64,000 nucleotides of DNA from Tuwongella immobilis (GCF_901538355.1 NZ_LR593887.1:5184920-5248919), one strand, 5' to 3'. Shown: positions 9,201 to 18,526, counted from the first letter of the stretch. Notes: generated from the letters alone by a model not told the origin. A program made the numbers and translations.

Positions 9201-10583
9201 GTCGATGACACGGCCGCGCTCACGGAATTGGTGCAACTGCTGACGCCGAAACTCGAACCCGCGTTGGCCCAAGGGATGATCCAAAGCCTGACGGCCGCAG
9301 AATCGCCCGACTTGGGCCGCACCTTGGCGCAGCGGATTCCGAGTCTGCCGCCCGCAGCGCGGCAATCGGTGTTTCGCACCCTGCTCGCCCGTCCGCAGTG
9401 GACGCCCGCGCTGCTGGAAGCGCTGGAAAAGAACACGGTTCCCAGTAGCGAACTGGCGATCGACCAGAAGCAATCGCTGAGTAACCACCCGCAGGCGGAA
9501 ATCGCCCGCCGCGCGAAGGCGATTTTTGGCCGGGCCGGGGGGCTGCCCAACGCCAATCGCCAGCAAGTGATTGCCGAGTTGTTCCCGAAGGTGAAAGACG
9601 GCGGCGACCCGGTCGCGGGCAAACTCATCTTCACCCAGAATTGCAGCAGTTGCCACCGTCACGGCGACATCGGCCAAGCGATTGGGCCGGAACTCACGGG
9701 CATGGCCGTCCACCCGCGTGAAGAGTTGCTGGTGCATATTCTCGACCCGAACGCATCGGTGGAAGGCAACTTCCGCATGACCACCGTGGCGCTCGAAGAT
9801 GGCCGCTTGCTCTCCGGCCTGATCGCCGGGGAAAGTCGCACGGCCATCGAATTAGTCGATACGCAGGGCAAGCGCTATTCCATTGCCCGAGACGACATCG
9901 AATCGCTGACCGCATCATCGCAATCGCTGATGCCTGAAGGGTTTGAGAAGCAAATCAATCCCGTGCAGATGAAAGACCTGCTGGCGTTCCTGACCCGCCG
10001 CAGCAAGTACATTCCGCTGCGGCTGGACAAGGTGGCCACCGCCGTCAGCACGCGCGGAATGTTCTACGATGCCGATGCCGGAATCGAACGGCTCGTGCTG
10101 TCCGATTGGTCGCCCAAGACCGTCGAAGGCGTGCCGTTTGTGCTGATCGATCCCAAGCAAGACACGGTGCCGAACATCGTCATGCTCAACGGCCCGACGG
10201 GGTATCTGCCGCCGAAGATGCCAAAGTCGGTGACGATTCCGTGTGCCACGACGATTCGCCAACTGCACCTGCTTAGCGGTGTGGGCGGCTGGTCGTTCCC
10301 CGCCAGCCAGCGAAAATCCGTGTCGCTGATTGTGCGGCTGCACTATGCCGATGGCACAACCGAAGATCAATCGTTCCGCAACGGGGAACACTTCGCGGAT
10401 TACATTCGTCGGGTGGATGTGCCCGGATCGAAATTCGCCTTCAGCGCACGGGATGGGCAGCAGATGCGCTATCTGACCGTGACCCCGAAACGCACCGCGC
10501 CGCTCAAGGAAATTGAATTCGTAAAAGGCAACGACGCTACCGCTCCGCTGATTCTCTCCGTCACTGCAGAGCTGCCGGAGTAA
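6213..10583 (+). CDS. ThuA - PVC-type dehydrogenase propeller - HEAT - cytochrome c fusion
   Basis: 1456 residues. I chose ATG at 6213 (GAGG 6 nt upstream), which gives a clean signal peptide MVRFLFMGLLALFASSVTS. ATG 6201 and 6164 are alternatives. Residues ~35-245 are a ThuA-like glutamine-amidotransferase-fold domain (LRILFLGDNGHHRPADRFRQ, GLIALHCASYCF). Residues ~300-660 form the PVC membrane-bound dehydrogenase beta-propeller (LFASEEQLGGKPLCMNWDHQ, DTNGDGKADKREV). HEAT-like helices fill ~690-1110. A haem c site CSSCH is near residue 1144, followed by the family pattern GPELTGMAVHPREELLVHILDPN, and a beta-rich C-terminal domain completes it. The family is thought to oxidise sugars or similar compounds in the periplasm and pass electrons to haem. 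Substrate is unknown. Confidence 0.88.
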   Translation: MVRFLFMGLLALFASSVTSPQAGAQTPKPPADSHRLRILFLGDNGHHRPADRFRQLLPVMEQRGIELVYTDRVDSLTPQRLAKFDGLMVYANIDTIAPEPEQAILNFVEQGHGLIALHCASYCFRNSPKLVALMGGQFQRHGTGVFRVESAIGEHPLLHDFDSFESWDETYVHTLHNDTNRTVLEYRREGNQREPWTWVRTEGKGRVFYTAWGHDERTWSHAGFHNLVERGVRWAVGEDLSKVPAYRDRPKMTQPQATAKPFTYSPATIPFYPKSDTWGVSAPPIKQMQDPLSATDSMTHLVHPNDFVVRLFASEEQLGGKPLCMNWDHQGRLWAAITVDYPNELQPAGKGRDRIVIAEDTTGDGLADRVTTFADGLSIPTSMTFARGGLVVHAAPDTLLLTDTNGDGKADKREVLFTGWGTNDTHAGPSNLQYGLDNQLYGIVGYSGYHGEVHGEAHDFRQGFYRFQPDGSRLEFLRSTNNNSWGVGISEEGLIFGSTANGCPSVFLGIPNRVYERVRGWSATVLPNIALENRYQPITDKVRQVDWHGGFTSAAGHALYTARTYPMEYWNRTAFVSDPTGHLTATFVLQPAGSNFIARYGWNLLASQDEWTAPIAAEVGPDGCVWVIDWYNYIVQHNPTPVGFKTGKGNAYETPLRDQKRGRIYRLVPRQSPNLPVSDWSLKDATPEKLVQTLKHTNFFWRRHAQRLLVERGNPDVAAALEGLIADQTVDAIGLNPAAIHALWTLHGLKLLDGSRPQSLHAVESAVQHPSAGVRRNAVQLISASRLTHLTKQRQLLLTDRDPQVRLAAYLALAELDPSAEIAQEILAQLNQAEVRADRQWRDALTAAAARHDVPFLSAALGQSTLDPEVLAIVGIVAEHLARGGDSGSISQLLTALPETPNAMGLARLVNGLNQGWPRGKVPPFTPEAVARLQKIIERAPATTQSTLVRLATRWKIPGITERIQSVRKQLLESIVQSDRPEAERLAAIREFIGLSVDDTAALTELVQLLTPKLEPALAQGMIQSLTAAESPDLGRTLAQRIPSLPPAARQSVFRTLLARPQWTPALLEALEKNTVPSSELAIDQKQSLSNHPQAEIARRAKAIFGRAGGLPNANRQQVIAELFPKVKDGGDPVAGKLIFTQNCSSCHRHGDIGQAIGPELTGMAVHPREELLVHILDPNASVEGNFRMTTVALEDGRLLSGLIAGESRTAIELVDTQGKRYSIARDDIESLTASSQSLMPEGFEKQINPVQMKDLLAFLTRRSKYIPLRLDKVATAVSTRGMFYDADAGIERLVLSDWSPKTVEGVPFVLIDPKQDTVPNIVMLNGPTGYLPPKMPKSVTIPCATTIRQLHLLSGVGGWSFPASQRKSVSLIVRLHYADGTTEDQSFRNGEHFADYIRRVDVPGSKFAFSARDGQQMRYLTVTPKRTAPLKEIEFVKGNDATAPLILSVTAELPE

Positions 10584-10618
10584 TCCCAATCGCCGCCGTA
10601 ACCGGTGTGCCGCTGACG

Positions 10619-10702
10619 GGCTCGATGACTTCGATCATCGAATGATCGAGCCGCATCACGACGCCGAGCCGCTTCCCCACTCCTGGGCAAAAGCGGCTCG
10701 GC
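10619..10702. terminator. Double hairpin between convergent genes
   Basis: Two hairpins lie in the 228-nt convergent gap. The first (10619-10652) has stem ggctcgat/atcgagcc enclosing a smaller ttcgat/atcgaa stem. The second (10663-10702) has a perfect 12-bp stem gccgagccgctt/aagcggctcggc. No T-run follows on either strand. They probably act as a bidirectional terminator. The remaining ~110 nt up to 10811 show nothing else. Confidence 0.65.
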
Positions 10703-10811
10703 GATTCCATTTCCGAATCATTCCATCACCCCAACAACATCTCAGGCATGCGGTTTGTGGCGGGTGCCATGTCGCGAGTCGTCCCGACTCCCACGCGCAC
10801 CGTAGCCAGGC

Positions 10812-13328
10812 TTAGCTGCGTGGGGTTTTTCCTGAAGTCCCGCTGGCGGAGGGGTTTGCGGTTGCTCCGGTCTTCCGGTAGGCTTGGCGTTGTCGCTGGA
10901 ACCACTCGACCAATGCCTTGCCGAACTGCACTTCCCGATTCGCCCGAGATCGCAAATAGAACCAAGCGATTGACGAAAACACCAGGGCATGCAGCACCAG
11001 CACCAGCCAGGCCACACTGGTGGATGTCTCTTCGATTTTGCCCATCGAAAGATCGCTCGATTTCATCAGGCTCGTCAATGCACGATCCGACCAGAACGAC
11101 GTGGCAAAGATTTTCGAGACCCCTTCAATGAAGCCTTCGAGCGGCGCGATTCGACCCGCGAGGAAAATCTGCGGAATCAAGAAGATTGGCACCATTGTCA
11201 CGGCCAAATCTTCCGTTTTCGCAAACGCCGAAATCGCCAATCCCGCCGATACCCCGGCGATCGAGACCAATCCGAGTGTCACCATCGCACCGAGTATCGA
11301 AATATCCGGCTGACAATAGTTCGCCACCAGAATCCACAGCAAGAACGACTGAATCATGGTCAGTGTGGAAAGCAGAATCCACTTGGAGAGGAAATACGCC
11401 GTCGGTTGCAAATTAAAATCATGCTCGCGACGATAGATGATACTCTCTTTGACAATTTCTTTGGAGGCGTTATTGCAGCCAAACCACAGGCACGAAATAT
11501 GCGTCAACAGCAACATCGCAGTGATTCGCTGCGTGCGCTCCGGGCCGGTCTTTAAGTCGGAGAGGTCGCCGAACACCAAGATCAGCAGAAGCGACACCAG
11601 AATCGATTGCCCCAGCATCGCCAGCCACGACCGATGGTCGGCCTTGAGCATGGTAAATTGCCGATGCAGCAGCACCTTCACTTGGCGCGTGACGCCATTG
11701 AATTGGTCTTGCAAGCTGGTGGGAATGGGTGGATTCGCCGTCACCGCCGATTGAGGATCGGCCGGCAGTCGGGATTCGACATAGCGTTGGTAATACTCGC
11801 TTGTCAGGTAGCGCTTTTGCCAATGTTCCGCCGATTGTTTTTCTAATTCTTCGTAGACATCGCCCAATCGTGCGATTCCGAAATAGCGCAGGGCTTCCTC
11901 GGGTTTGCCGATGAAGGCGAGTCGGCCCCCTTTGGTCAAAATTACGACTAAATGACAGGTACGCTCGACATTCGCCAAACTGTGGGTGATGCACACAACC
12001 GTTTTGCCCGCATCGGCCAGCGAGCGGAACAGGTCCATCATCTCGCGGTCGGTCTGCTCGTCCAACCCGGAAGTCACTTCGTCCAGGAATACCAGCGTTG
12101 GGCCGGAGAGCAATTCACTGGCCAGGCTCGCCCGCTTCAACTGACCGCCGCTGAGATCGCGAATTTTCGTCGCACGATGCTCCGTCATTTTCATGATCGT
12201 GAGCTTTTCGTCGATATACCGCTTCACTTCGTCGTCGGAAGTATCTGGCGGGAGTCGCAATTTGGCGGTGTACCACAATGCCTGATCGACGGTCAGCGAT
12301 TCGTAGAGCGCATCTTTCTGCGGCACCACCACCATATCGCGCTTCAGCGAATCAAAGTCGGCGTACAAATCTTTGGTATTCAGCAGCACCTGACCGGAGT
12401 CCGCCGGCACTCGCGCACTCAATGCGGAAAGCAGCGTCGATTTGCCCGAACCGCTTGGCCCCAAGAGACATACGAATTCATGCGGACGAATCACCAGCGA
12501 GATATCGTCCAGCAAGACACGCAAACGGCCGTCTTTGCGATCGATCACTTGCCGACAGATCTTTCGCCCCGTCAGTTGAATATTGTTTTCCCGGCTTTGC
12601 GGAACCAGCGCGGTCCCCGTGAACACCAGCGTGAACGGGCCGATTTCAATGCGCTCGCCCACTCGCAATCGGGTCGGCTCGGTGATGCGCTTGCCTTGCA
12701 CGAAGGTGCCGTTTGCGCTGCGAAGATCCGTCAGAATCGCGTTGCCACCAGACATAACCAACTGGGCATGGAGTCGCGAGACGTGCGGATGTTGCAGCTT
12801 GATTTGGACCTTGTCATCCTCGCGGCCAATCAGCATGTTTCCGGAGAGCGGAATGCTTTGCGGCAATGCCTCAGCAATGAGTTCCGCGGCTTCTTCGCTA
12901 TCGGCAATAATCGTGCGATCGATGCGGGATGGCGGCGCGGCCGAGGGCGGGAGCGGGGTCTTCGGCTTCGGATCTGCCGCAAGTGGAATCTGCGTCGGCA
13001 TTTCCGGAATGGTGCCCGCCTGGGCTGCGGCATCCGCCCGAACCAGAAAGATGAACCGACAGGTGCCCGCCTGAATCACCGCTTGATGCGCCAGCAGCGT
13101 TTTGCCTTCGATTTGCACGCCATTGACAAACGTCGGGCTAGTGGTTGAGAGCGGCACCAGATGCCACTGGTTCGATTCGCATTGCAGCACAAATTGCCGG
13201 CGAGAACAGGCGACATCGGTCACCTTCAACTGCGACTCTTCCGTCCGACCGACCAAAAACGGTTGCCCTGCGGTGAGGGTATACCGCGTCTTGGTCACAT
13301 CATCCATCAACGCCGGAAATTGAGACAT
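10812..13328 (-). CDS. ABCG-type ABC transporter with two N-terminal FHA domains
   Basis: 838 residues. Two forkhead-associated domains come first. FHA1 (~20-95: FLVGRTEESQL, CSRRQF) has Gln where the usual His lies. FHA2 (~163-240) is canonical (LIGRE, SRLHA, NGTFV). The nucleotide-binding domain follows, with Walker A GPSGSGKST (~290), signature LSGGQLKRA (~392) and Walker B LVFLDEVTSGLD. From ~560 there is an ABC-2 membrane domain with about six helices. The NBD-then-TMD order is that of ABCG half-transporters, so it should dimerise and export a lipophilic or envelope substrate. FHA domains bind phosphothreonine. The gene lies 31 nt downstream of a Ser/Thr kinase, so phosphorylation-controlled export or assembly is a reasonable inference. 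No clear Shine-Dalgarno is visible before the ATG. Confidence 0.92.
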   Translation of the reverse strand: MSQFPALMDDVTKTRYTLTAGQPFLVGRTEESQLKVTDVACSRRQFVLQCESNQWHLVPLSTTSPTFVNGVQIEGKTLLAHQAVIQAGTCRFIFLVRADAAAQAGTIPEMPTQIPLAADPKPKTPLPPSAAPPSRIDRTIIADSEEAAELIAEALPQSIPLSGNMLIGREDDKVQIKLQHPHVSRLHAQLVMSGGNAILTDLRSANGTFVQGKRITEPTRLRVGERIEIGPFTLVFTGTALVPQSRENNIQLTGRKICRQVIDRKDGRLRVLLDDISLVIRPHEFVCLLGPSGSGKSTLLSALSARVPADSGQVLLNTKDLYADFDSLKRDMVVVPQKDALYESLTVDQALWYTAKLRLPPDTSDDEVKRYIDEKLTIMKMTEHRATKIRDLSGGQLKRASLASELLSGPTLVFLDEVTSGLDEQTDREMMDLFRSLADAGKTVVCITHSLANVERTCHLVVILTKGGRLAFIGKPEEALRYFGIARLGDVYEELEKQSAEHWQKRYLTSEYYQRYVESRLPADPQSAVTANPPIPTSLQDQFNGVTRQVKVLLHRQFTMLKADHRSWLAMLGQSILVSLLLILVFGDLSDLKTGPERTQRITAMLLLTHISCLWFGCNNASKEIVKESIIYRREHDFNLQPTAYFLSKWILLSTLTMIQSFLLWILVANYCQPDISILGAMVTLGLVSIAGVSAGLAISAFAKTEDLAVTMVPIFLIPQIFLAGRIAPLEGFIEGVSKIFATSFWSDRALTSLMKSSDLSMGKIEETSTSVAWLVLVLHALVFSSIAWFYLRSRANREVQFGKALVEWFQRQRQAYRKTGATANPSASGTSGKTPRS

Positions 13329-13359
13329 TGTTACACTCGTGAGGCATACTCGAAATCGG

Positions 13360-16300
13360 TTACGTTCGTTTGCGCACCATTAATTCCGAGAAATCGACGA
13401 ACATAAATCCGGCCAAGAACCACCAAATCACCACGAAAATCGCAGTCGGGAACATTCCCAGCACGGGCATGAGTCCCAGGCTGATTCCGCCGACAATCAG
13501 CGAGAACGGCAGACTCACCCGATTGCCGACCACACAGGCGATCATCACCATCACTTGCCCACTGACAACCCACAGAATCTGAGAATCCCACCCGCGTAGA
13601 TCCTGCGAAAACAGCGACAAAAGCCCAAATCCCAGAAAGATTCCGCCCAAGTAAACTGTCAGTTGACGAAGCGTGGACACGATGCCCAACGCCATGCTGA
13701 TTCCAGCACATGCAATTCCTAAGGCGAGAAACCACCCCTGATCACTCCCCAACGCATGCACAAACAAAAACGAGAAGCCGGCGACAATGAAAAAAAGCAA
13801 ACTGGTCAACACCGTCGCTGGCACATCGTCCGGTCCCACCTTCAGCAGACGAAACGCGGCGTTGCCGATGATCCAACCGAGCAGACCGCCGAGGATGGCG
13901 ATCCCCAGCGTACTCGTAACCGTGCTAAACCTCTGATCGGTGCCATTTTGCAGAACACTCTTCGGAATGGGCAGATAGTCCCAAACCCCCACAGTTTCAA
14001 CCGACAACAACAGCAATCCAGACAGAATCAACAGGGCAGGAAAGACCAACAACGACCCCCATCGGGAACTCGATCGGACCTCACCAAGCCATTTCGTGGA
14101 TTGATCGGCCAACCCAATGCCCAGAAACAGGGTCAGCATGGTCGACAGCAGGATCATTCCGGAACTCATCGGAATCTGGATCGAACCAACTGCCATTGGA
14201 AAGATCCGGATCACGATGCGATTGGCGATCAGCGTCACCAGCACCGCAATCAGCAGCCACCCCGCCGCGTTCAGCCAATACCAGTTCCGCAAGCGACAAT
14301 AGTTGCGATACTTGTCCAGATGCGCTTGCAGTCTCTCGTTTAGTCGCACAAATTTCGGTTGGCTCGCCAATTCGGGCACGCTGGCCAGCAGCGTCTCGGC
14401 CTCGCCCCACTTCTCGTCATCCAACGCTTGCTCGGCATTCCGCAGCACGCTTCCCTGTTGATCGAGGATTGCATTCACCCGAGTCCGCAGGGCCAGCGCT
14501 TCGGGATGATCCGAGACATTGGTCAACAGCCCGTTGCAGATCTTCAGGCATTCCTTCAGACGGTTGTTCTGGAATTCTGCTTCCGCCTTCGCATAATCGG
14601 CCCCGGCTCGCTGAAAAATGTTCGTCAGTTGATCCCGCAACTTCGTCAGCTTGTCGGCAGTGAATCCGCGATTCAGAAACCCTTCCACCTTCTGCATTAA
14701 TTCAGAGAACGCCTTGGTCTCCTTCAAGTGTGGCAATTCCTGCTGAAAAAACCGAGTCAGGGCATCAACATTCCCCTCGGCTTCCGTCACCAGGGTCCGC
14801 ACTTCGGCATGATCGGGGAATTTCGTCTGCAATTGGCCCAATAGCTGCCGGGCGAGTTCGCCATTCCCCGCCGCAATCGCTCGACGAACCGCTTGAATGG
14901 AATTGCTGCGGGCTTCGCGAATCTGATTCAACCGCTGTTGAATCGTGGCTTGCGAGGGATCGAGTTCCAAGATCCGAATCGCGAGCAGTTCAAAATTCGC
15001 TTCATCCCGAGATCGAAATACCTGGACGGCTTGATTCAAGAATATCGGGATGGCCAACTTCCGAGATTGGCTGAACAGTTGTTGCGGTTCGGATTCTTGG
15101 GGGAAAATTTGAATGGCATCGGCGGCATCGAGCGCGGCGGCTTCGGCGGCCTCGGCTTGGGGCATTCCGGTCAGCGATTGCGCGGCGAGCAGTTTCTGTT
15201 TCGCCGATTCCACAAGTCGTTGATAGCGTAAGTTTTGTGGCACATCGCAGCCACAATTTGGACAGAACTGCGTTCCCGTTCGTGAAACCGTCTGACACTT
15301 CGGGCAGGTTTGTTTGAGGTCCAGCCCGCATTTGCCACAGAACCGATCCTCCTCGGTGGCCGGGGTGCGACACTGCGGACAGGGGAATGTCGCGGTGGCA
15401 ATCGTGGCAGGCCGGAGAACGGGCTTCGCTTCGGAAACTGGTGCCGATAACGATACGGATTCGATCGCCTCGGCAAATTTCTGCATATCCGAGTAGCGAT
15501 TTTCCGGCTTTGGCTGCAGCGCTTTTAGGCTGATTTCGTCCCAGATCGACGGCAGATCCCGATTCACCAGCGACGGCGGCGAAAACGCTCCCATCGGCCG
15601 CTCGCCGGTGAGCATTTCGTACAGCACCACGCCTAATGAATAGATATCTGCACGATGATCGACCGCGCTGGCGTCTCGGTGCTGCTCCGGGGCCATATAT
15701 CCCACGGTCCCCATCGCCCGGCCTGAAATCGTCAGTTGGCGATCATCTTCCTGCACCGCAGCGATGCCAAAATCGGTCACTTTGGGCAGATCGAACGGAT
15801 CCAAAAGAATATTCGATGGCTTAATATCTCGATGCACGATCTTCTGTTGATGGGCATAGTACAATGCCCGAGCGATTAACCCCACGGTTTTCTGGGTGTA
15901 CGCGATCGGGACTCGCCCCTGGATCAACTTTTTCTGCAGATCCATGGCCCCTTCGCCGGGAACCGCTTCCACGTATTCCATGACGAAGAACAGCACATTG
16001 CCCACGCGACCACGATCGATAATGCTGACGATATTCGGATGGCTCAACCGGGCGAGGGCTTCCGCTTCCAATTCAAATCGCGCGGCAAATCCCGCGCGGG
16101 TGCCCATTTGCTCTTCCAGCACCTTGATCGCAACCCGCCGCTTCAGCGATTGTTGCAGCCCTTCGTAGACGGTCCCCATTCCTCCGCGTCCGATTTCTCG
16201 GATGATGGTGTAGCCGGGAATTTCCAGGGGACTCACTTCAACACCAGTCAGAGCGGGCGACGGTGATGGGACCGGCAACTGCGTCGATTGTTGCAACAAA

Positions 16301-16413
16301 TGTGTTTGGGTCGTATTCAACCGAGGGCAATTCGGTTCCAAACAGGTCATCAACGCATCATCGGTGGAGCGATTACAAACCAAACACGTCTGGGTCAGTC
16401 GTGGTTGCGTCAT
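13360..16413 (-). CDS. Membrane Ser/Thr protein kinase with zinc ribbons
   Basis: 1017 residues. A short N-terminal Cys cluster (CLVCNRS…CLEPNCP) is followed by a Hanks-type kinase at ~68-330: glycine loop IGRGGMGTVYEG, catalytic Lys in VAIKV, catalytic loop HRDIKPSNIL, DFG and GTVGYMAPEQ. Then come two zinc-ribbon units (CPQCRTP…CGKCG and CPKCQTV…CPNCG, ~345-395). A long helical region with TPR-like character (~400-690) leads to about nine hydrophobic membrane segments at the C-terminus. Kinase catalytic residues are complete. It is the first gene of an operon with the FHA-ABC exporter, a likely target or reader. The ~290 nt upstream (16414-16706) is AT-richer than its surroundings and should hold the promoter. 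Confidence 0.9.
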   Translation of the reverse strand: MTQPRLTQTCLVCNRSTDDALMTCLEPNCPRLNTTQTHLLQQSTQLPVPSPSPALTGVEVSPLEIPGYTIIREIGRGGMGTVYEGLQQSLKRRVAIKVLEEQMGTRAGFAARFELEAEALARLSHPNIVSIIDRGRVGNVLFFVMEYVEAVPGEGAMDLQKKLIQGRVPIAYTQKTVGLIARALYYAHQQKIVHRDIKPSNILLDPFDLPKVTDFGIAAVQEDDRQLTISGRAMGTVGYMAPEQHRDASAVDHRADIYSLGVVLYEMLTGERPMGAFSPPSLVNRDLPSIWDEISLKALQPKPENRYSDMQKFAEAIESVSLSAPVSEAKPVLRPATIATATFPCPQCRTPATEEDRFCGKCGLDLKQTCPKCQTVSRTGTQFCPNCGCDVPQNLRYQRLVESAKQKLLAAQSLTGMPQAEAAEAAALDAADAIQIFPQESEPQQLFSQSRKLAIPIFLNQAVQVFRSRDEANFELLAIRILELDPSQATIQQRLNQIREARSNSIQAVRRAIAAGNGELARQLLGQLQTKFPDHAEVRTLVTEAEGNVDALTRFFQQELPHLKETKAFSELMQKVEGFLNRGFTADKLTKLRDQLTNIFQRAGADYAKAEAEFQNNRLKECLKICNGLLTNVSDHPEALALRTRVNAILDQQGSVLRNAEQALDDEKWGEAETLLASVPELASQPKFVRLNERLQAHLDKYRNYCRLRNWYWLNAAGWLLIAVLVTLIANRIVIRIFPMAVGSIQIPMSSGMILLSTMLTLFLGIGLADQSTKWLGEVRSSSRWGSLLVFPALLILSGLLLLSVETVGVWDYLPIPKSVLQNGTDQRFSTVTSTLGIAILGGLLGWIIGNAAFRLLKVGPDDVPATVLTSLLFFIVAGFSFLFVHALGSDQGWFLALGIACAGISMALGIVSTLRQLTVYLGGIFLGFGLLSLFSQDLRGWDSQILWVVSGQVMVMIACVVGNRVSLPFSLIVGGISLGLMPVLGMFPTAIFVVIWWFLAGFMFVDFSELMVRKRT

Positions 16414-16706
16414 GAGGGATCAGCATGTCACAATGGTGGTACGGTAAAGTCTGAGTTATGGTAATCGATCAGGATGTGAAATCAACTAAATTGATGCGAA
16501 GAATCGATCGAAAATCACAATATCCACATCGTTTCATGACGATGGAAACCGTGAATCGACCGAGATGCGAGCGATGATGAACGCAACAACACCGCATCAA
16601 GGGGTGCCGTTGCGCCAATTGAACATCGATAGGAACATCGATTGACGAGCCGATTGCGTTCGTTCGCTTGCTCCAAGTCGGAGCTGCATTCGCGTGATGA
16701 CGGCGA

Positions 16707-17312
16707 TTACCCCTCCGACCGCTCCACGCCGATTGCGGGAATGTCGGGTTTCGTGGCGGAATGTTTCTCCCACATCAATGCCACGAGTTGCTCTAATAGC
16801 GGCAAGAATTCCGAGTCGGCGAGTTGCCGCACCTGTTCGCAGATTTTGCTACGACGTTCGATCAGATCGACACAGGCATCGACTCCCAGGCGGAGCATCG
16901 GCCCGTTTGGTCCCTGCATTTGCAGCAGTTCTTCGGCCTGTTCGGGTCGTAACTGGCTGGCACGTTGTCGGTTGCGCTCCAGCCAGTCGAGCAGAATCTG
17001 ATGTCGGGCTTGGTCGTACAGCGTTTCCCAGACATCGGCATCGGGTTCGACCTTGCCATGAATCCGGGCCAAGAGCCGTTCCAGCGGCCAATTCCGCAGT
17101 TCGGAAACGGTCAGCCCAAAGGCATCTGCACAATGGCTGACGGTGGCATTTCGCAAGCGACGATGTTCGCCGCCGTGCAAAATCAGTCGCACGGTGTGCC
17201 GATTGAGCTGAGCAAACCGCGCGAAATCTTCCTGATTCCACCCTTTTTCTTCCACCAATCGGGCGATTTTGTGGGCAAGATCGGGATTGCGAACAGGCGA
17301 ACGGTTCGACAT
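16707..17312 (-). CDS. XRE-family helix-turn-helix protein
   Basis: 201 residues. I start at the ATG at 17310-17312, 4 nt after the stop of the upstream M24-like gene. The longer open frame to 17414 would overlap that gene. Residues ~10-65 form a Cro/cI-type helix-turn-helix (KIARLVEEKGWNQEDFARFA, NRHTVRLILHGG, ADAFGLTVSEL). The remainder is alpha-helical, Gln/Leu/Arg-rich and without a recognised ligand domain. It could be a transcriptional repressor or an RNA/DNA-binding accessory factor. The 4-nt gap implies translation coupled to the M24-like protein. Target genes are unknown. Confidence 0.75.
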   Translation of the reverse strand: MSNRSPVRNPDLAHKIARLVEEKGWNQEDFARFAQLNRHTVRLILHGGEHRRLRNATVSHCADAFGLTVSELRNWPLERLLARIHGKVEPDADVWETLYDQARHQILLDWLERNRQRASQLRPEQAEELLQMQGPNGPMLRLGVDACVDLIERRSKICEQVRQLADSEFLPLLEQLVALMWEKHSATKPDIPAIGVERSEG

Positions 17313-17316
17313 TGTC

Positions 17317-18498
17317 TCAACGTCCCCGGTTGGGAGATCCCAGCGTCGCCGAATGGTCAATCCAATCCGGGCGACGCACTTCGATGCCTTGGATCCGAAA
17401 ATTCCGGACGGCACTGGCCTCGCAGCAGGTCACCACATCGGCGGCCTGCTCGGTGACCAGCACGGTATCGCTGACAACCACCCCAGCCAGCCGGGTTTGC
17501 CAGTTAATCACCTGCCCGGCCTGAAAGACTTCATCGCGTCGGATTCCCAGCGGACGAGCGACGGAGTCCCACCCGGTGACGAACCCAGGTGGACTGCGAC
17601 GCCAATCGGCGATCTGGTCGGAATCGCCCAGGAACCGCGCAGCATTGTCTAACAATTGTAACACCGGCACCCCGGGTCGGGTACCGCAAATCAGAATGGC
17701 GTTCAATCGCAGGGCTTGATCGAATGCCGTCCGCACCGCATCGCTGGGGGGTTGGAAGCAGACCATCCGCGAAGCCATCACGTGCAACCCCTGTTTCCGG
17801 GCAATCACCTGAACGGCTGCCCAGCGTTCCACGGGTTGATCGGTATAGCGGGCGCGTCGGTAGGTATCGCCGCGTCCATCGGCCAGCACTTCGATGCAGA
17901 CGGGTTCCACACCGCGATGCAGCAGCCGATGCCCCAATTGGCCAGCCAGTTGTTCTTCGCGGCACCCCGGCTCGATATTCCGGGCGGTGGCTTCGAGTGC
18001 ATGGGCCACGGATTGCCCCAATTGTCGCAACGAATCGCATTCCAAGGGGGTAAGCCGTTGACGCCATTCGCTGAGAGTCGGGCCGACGCAAATTCGCTCG
18101 GGGTGTGGAAAATCGCCGGCCAAGCGTCGCCCTCGGGTCAGATCCCCCAAGAGCGATTCGCGGCCAAATTGCCACATCCATTCTTTGAGCTGGAAACCGA
18201 GTTCGCTCAATTCTTCATCGAACAAGCGTTGACTATCGACGCTGGAAGCAATCAACCAACGCTGTTGGGGGGTGAAATACAAAAGCGGGCGTTCTTCCCA
18301 AGAGGCGAACGCAGAAGGAGTTGCGCCGGCGGTAAGCCAGGCAAACCCGGCAGGATCGTGCACCAACAGTCCTTCGCAGGAATGGGTAGCCAATAATTCG
18401 GCAATGCGATCCTGTTTGGCATCAACATCCGCCCGCCGCGGGGACGGAATCGGTCCACCACGGCACCAATCGACGGAGTCGGCAGCGTCCAAACCCAT
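17317..18498 (-). CDS. M24 'pita-bread' family protein lacking metal ligands
   Basis: 393 residues. The N-terminal half resembles the creatinase N-domain (EGLLVHDPAGFAWLTAGAT). The C-terminal half has the M24 aminopeptidase frame, including TRPGVPVLQLLDNAARF and VVVSDTVLVTE. None of the five metal ligands of active M24 enzymes is where expected: the usual V-D-x-G-A strand reads VQVIA, D-x-T-R-T reads MASRM, the G-H-G-I-G site reads PGFVTGW, and the two Glu positions read NW and VS. I infer a non-catalytic pseudo-peptidase, perhaps a peptide or nucleotide sensor. It lies 28 nt downstream of rho and 4 nt upstream of an XRE regulator. Conventional annotation would be 'Xaa-Pro peptidase family'. 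Confidence 0.75.
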   Translation of the reverse strand: MGLDAADSVDWCRGGPIPSPRRADVDAKQDRIAELLATHSCEGLLVHDPAGFAWLTAGATPSAFASWEERPLLYFTPQQRWLIASSVDSQRLFDEELSELGFQLKEWMWQFGRESLLGDLTRGRRLAGDFPHPERICVGPTLSEWRQRLTPLECDSLRQLGQSVAHALEATARNIEPGCREEQLAGQLGHRLLHRGVEPVCIEVLADGRGDTYRRARYTDQPVERWAAVQVIARKQGLHVMASRMVCFQPPSDAVRTAFDQALRLNAILICGTRPGVPVLQLLDNAARFLGDSDQIADWRRSPPGFVTGWDSVARPLGIRRDEVFQAGQVINWQTRLAGVVVSDTVLVTEQAADVVTCCEASAVRNFRIQGIEVRRPDWIDHSATLGSPNRGR

Positions 18499-18526
18499 GA
18501 TTGGTTCATCCGATGCAAAACGGGCC

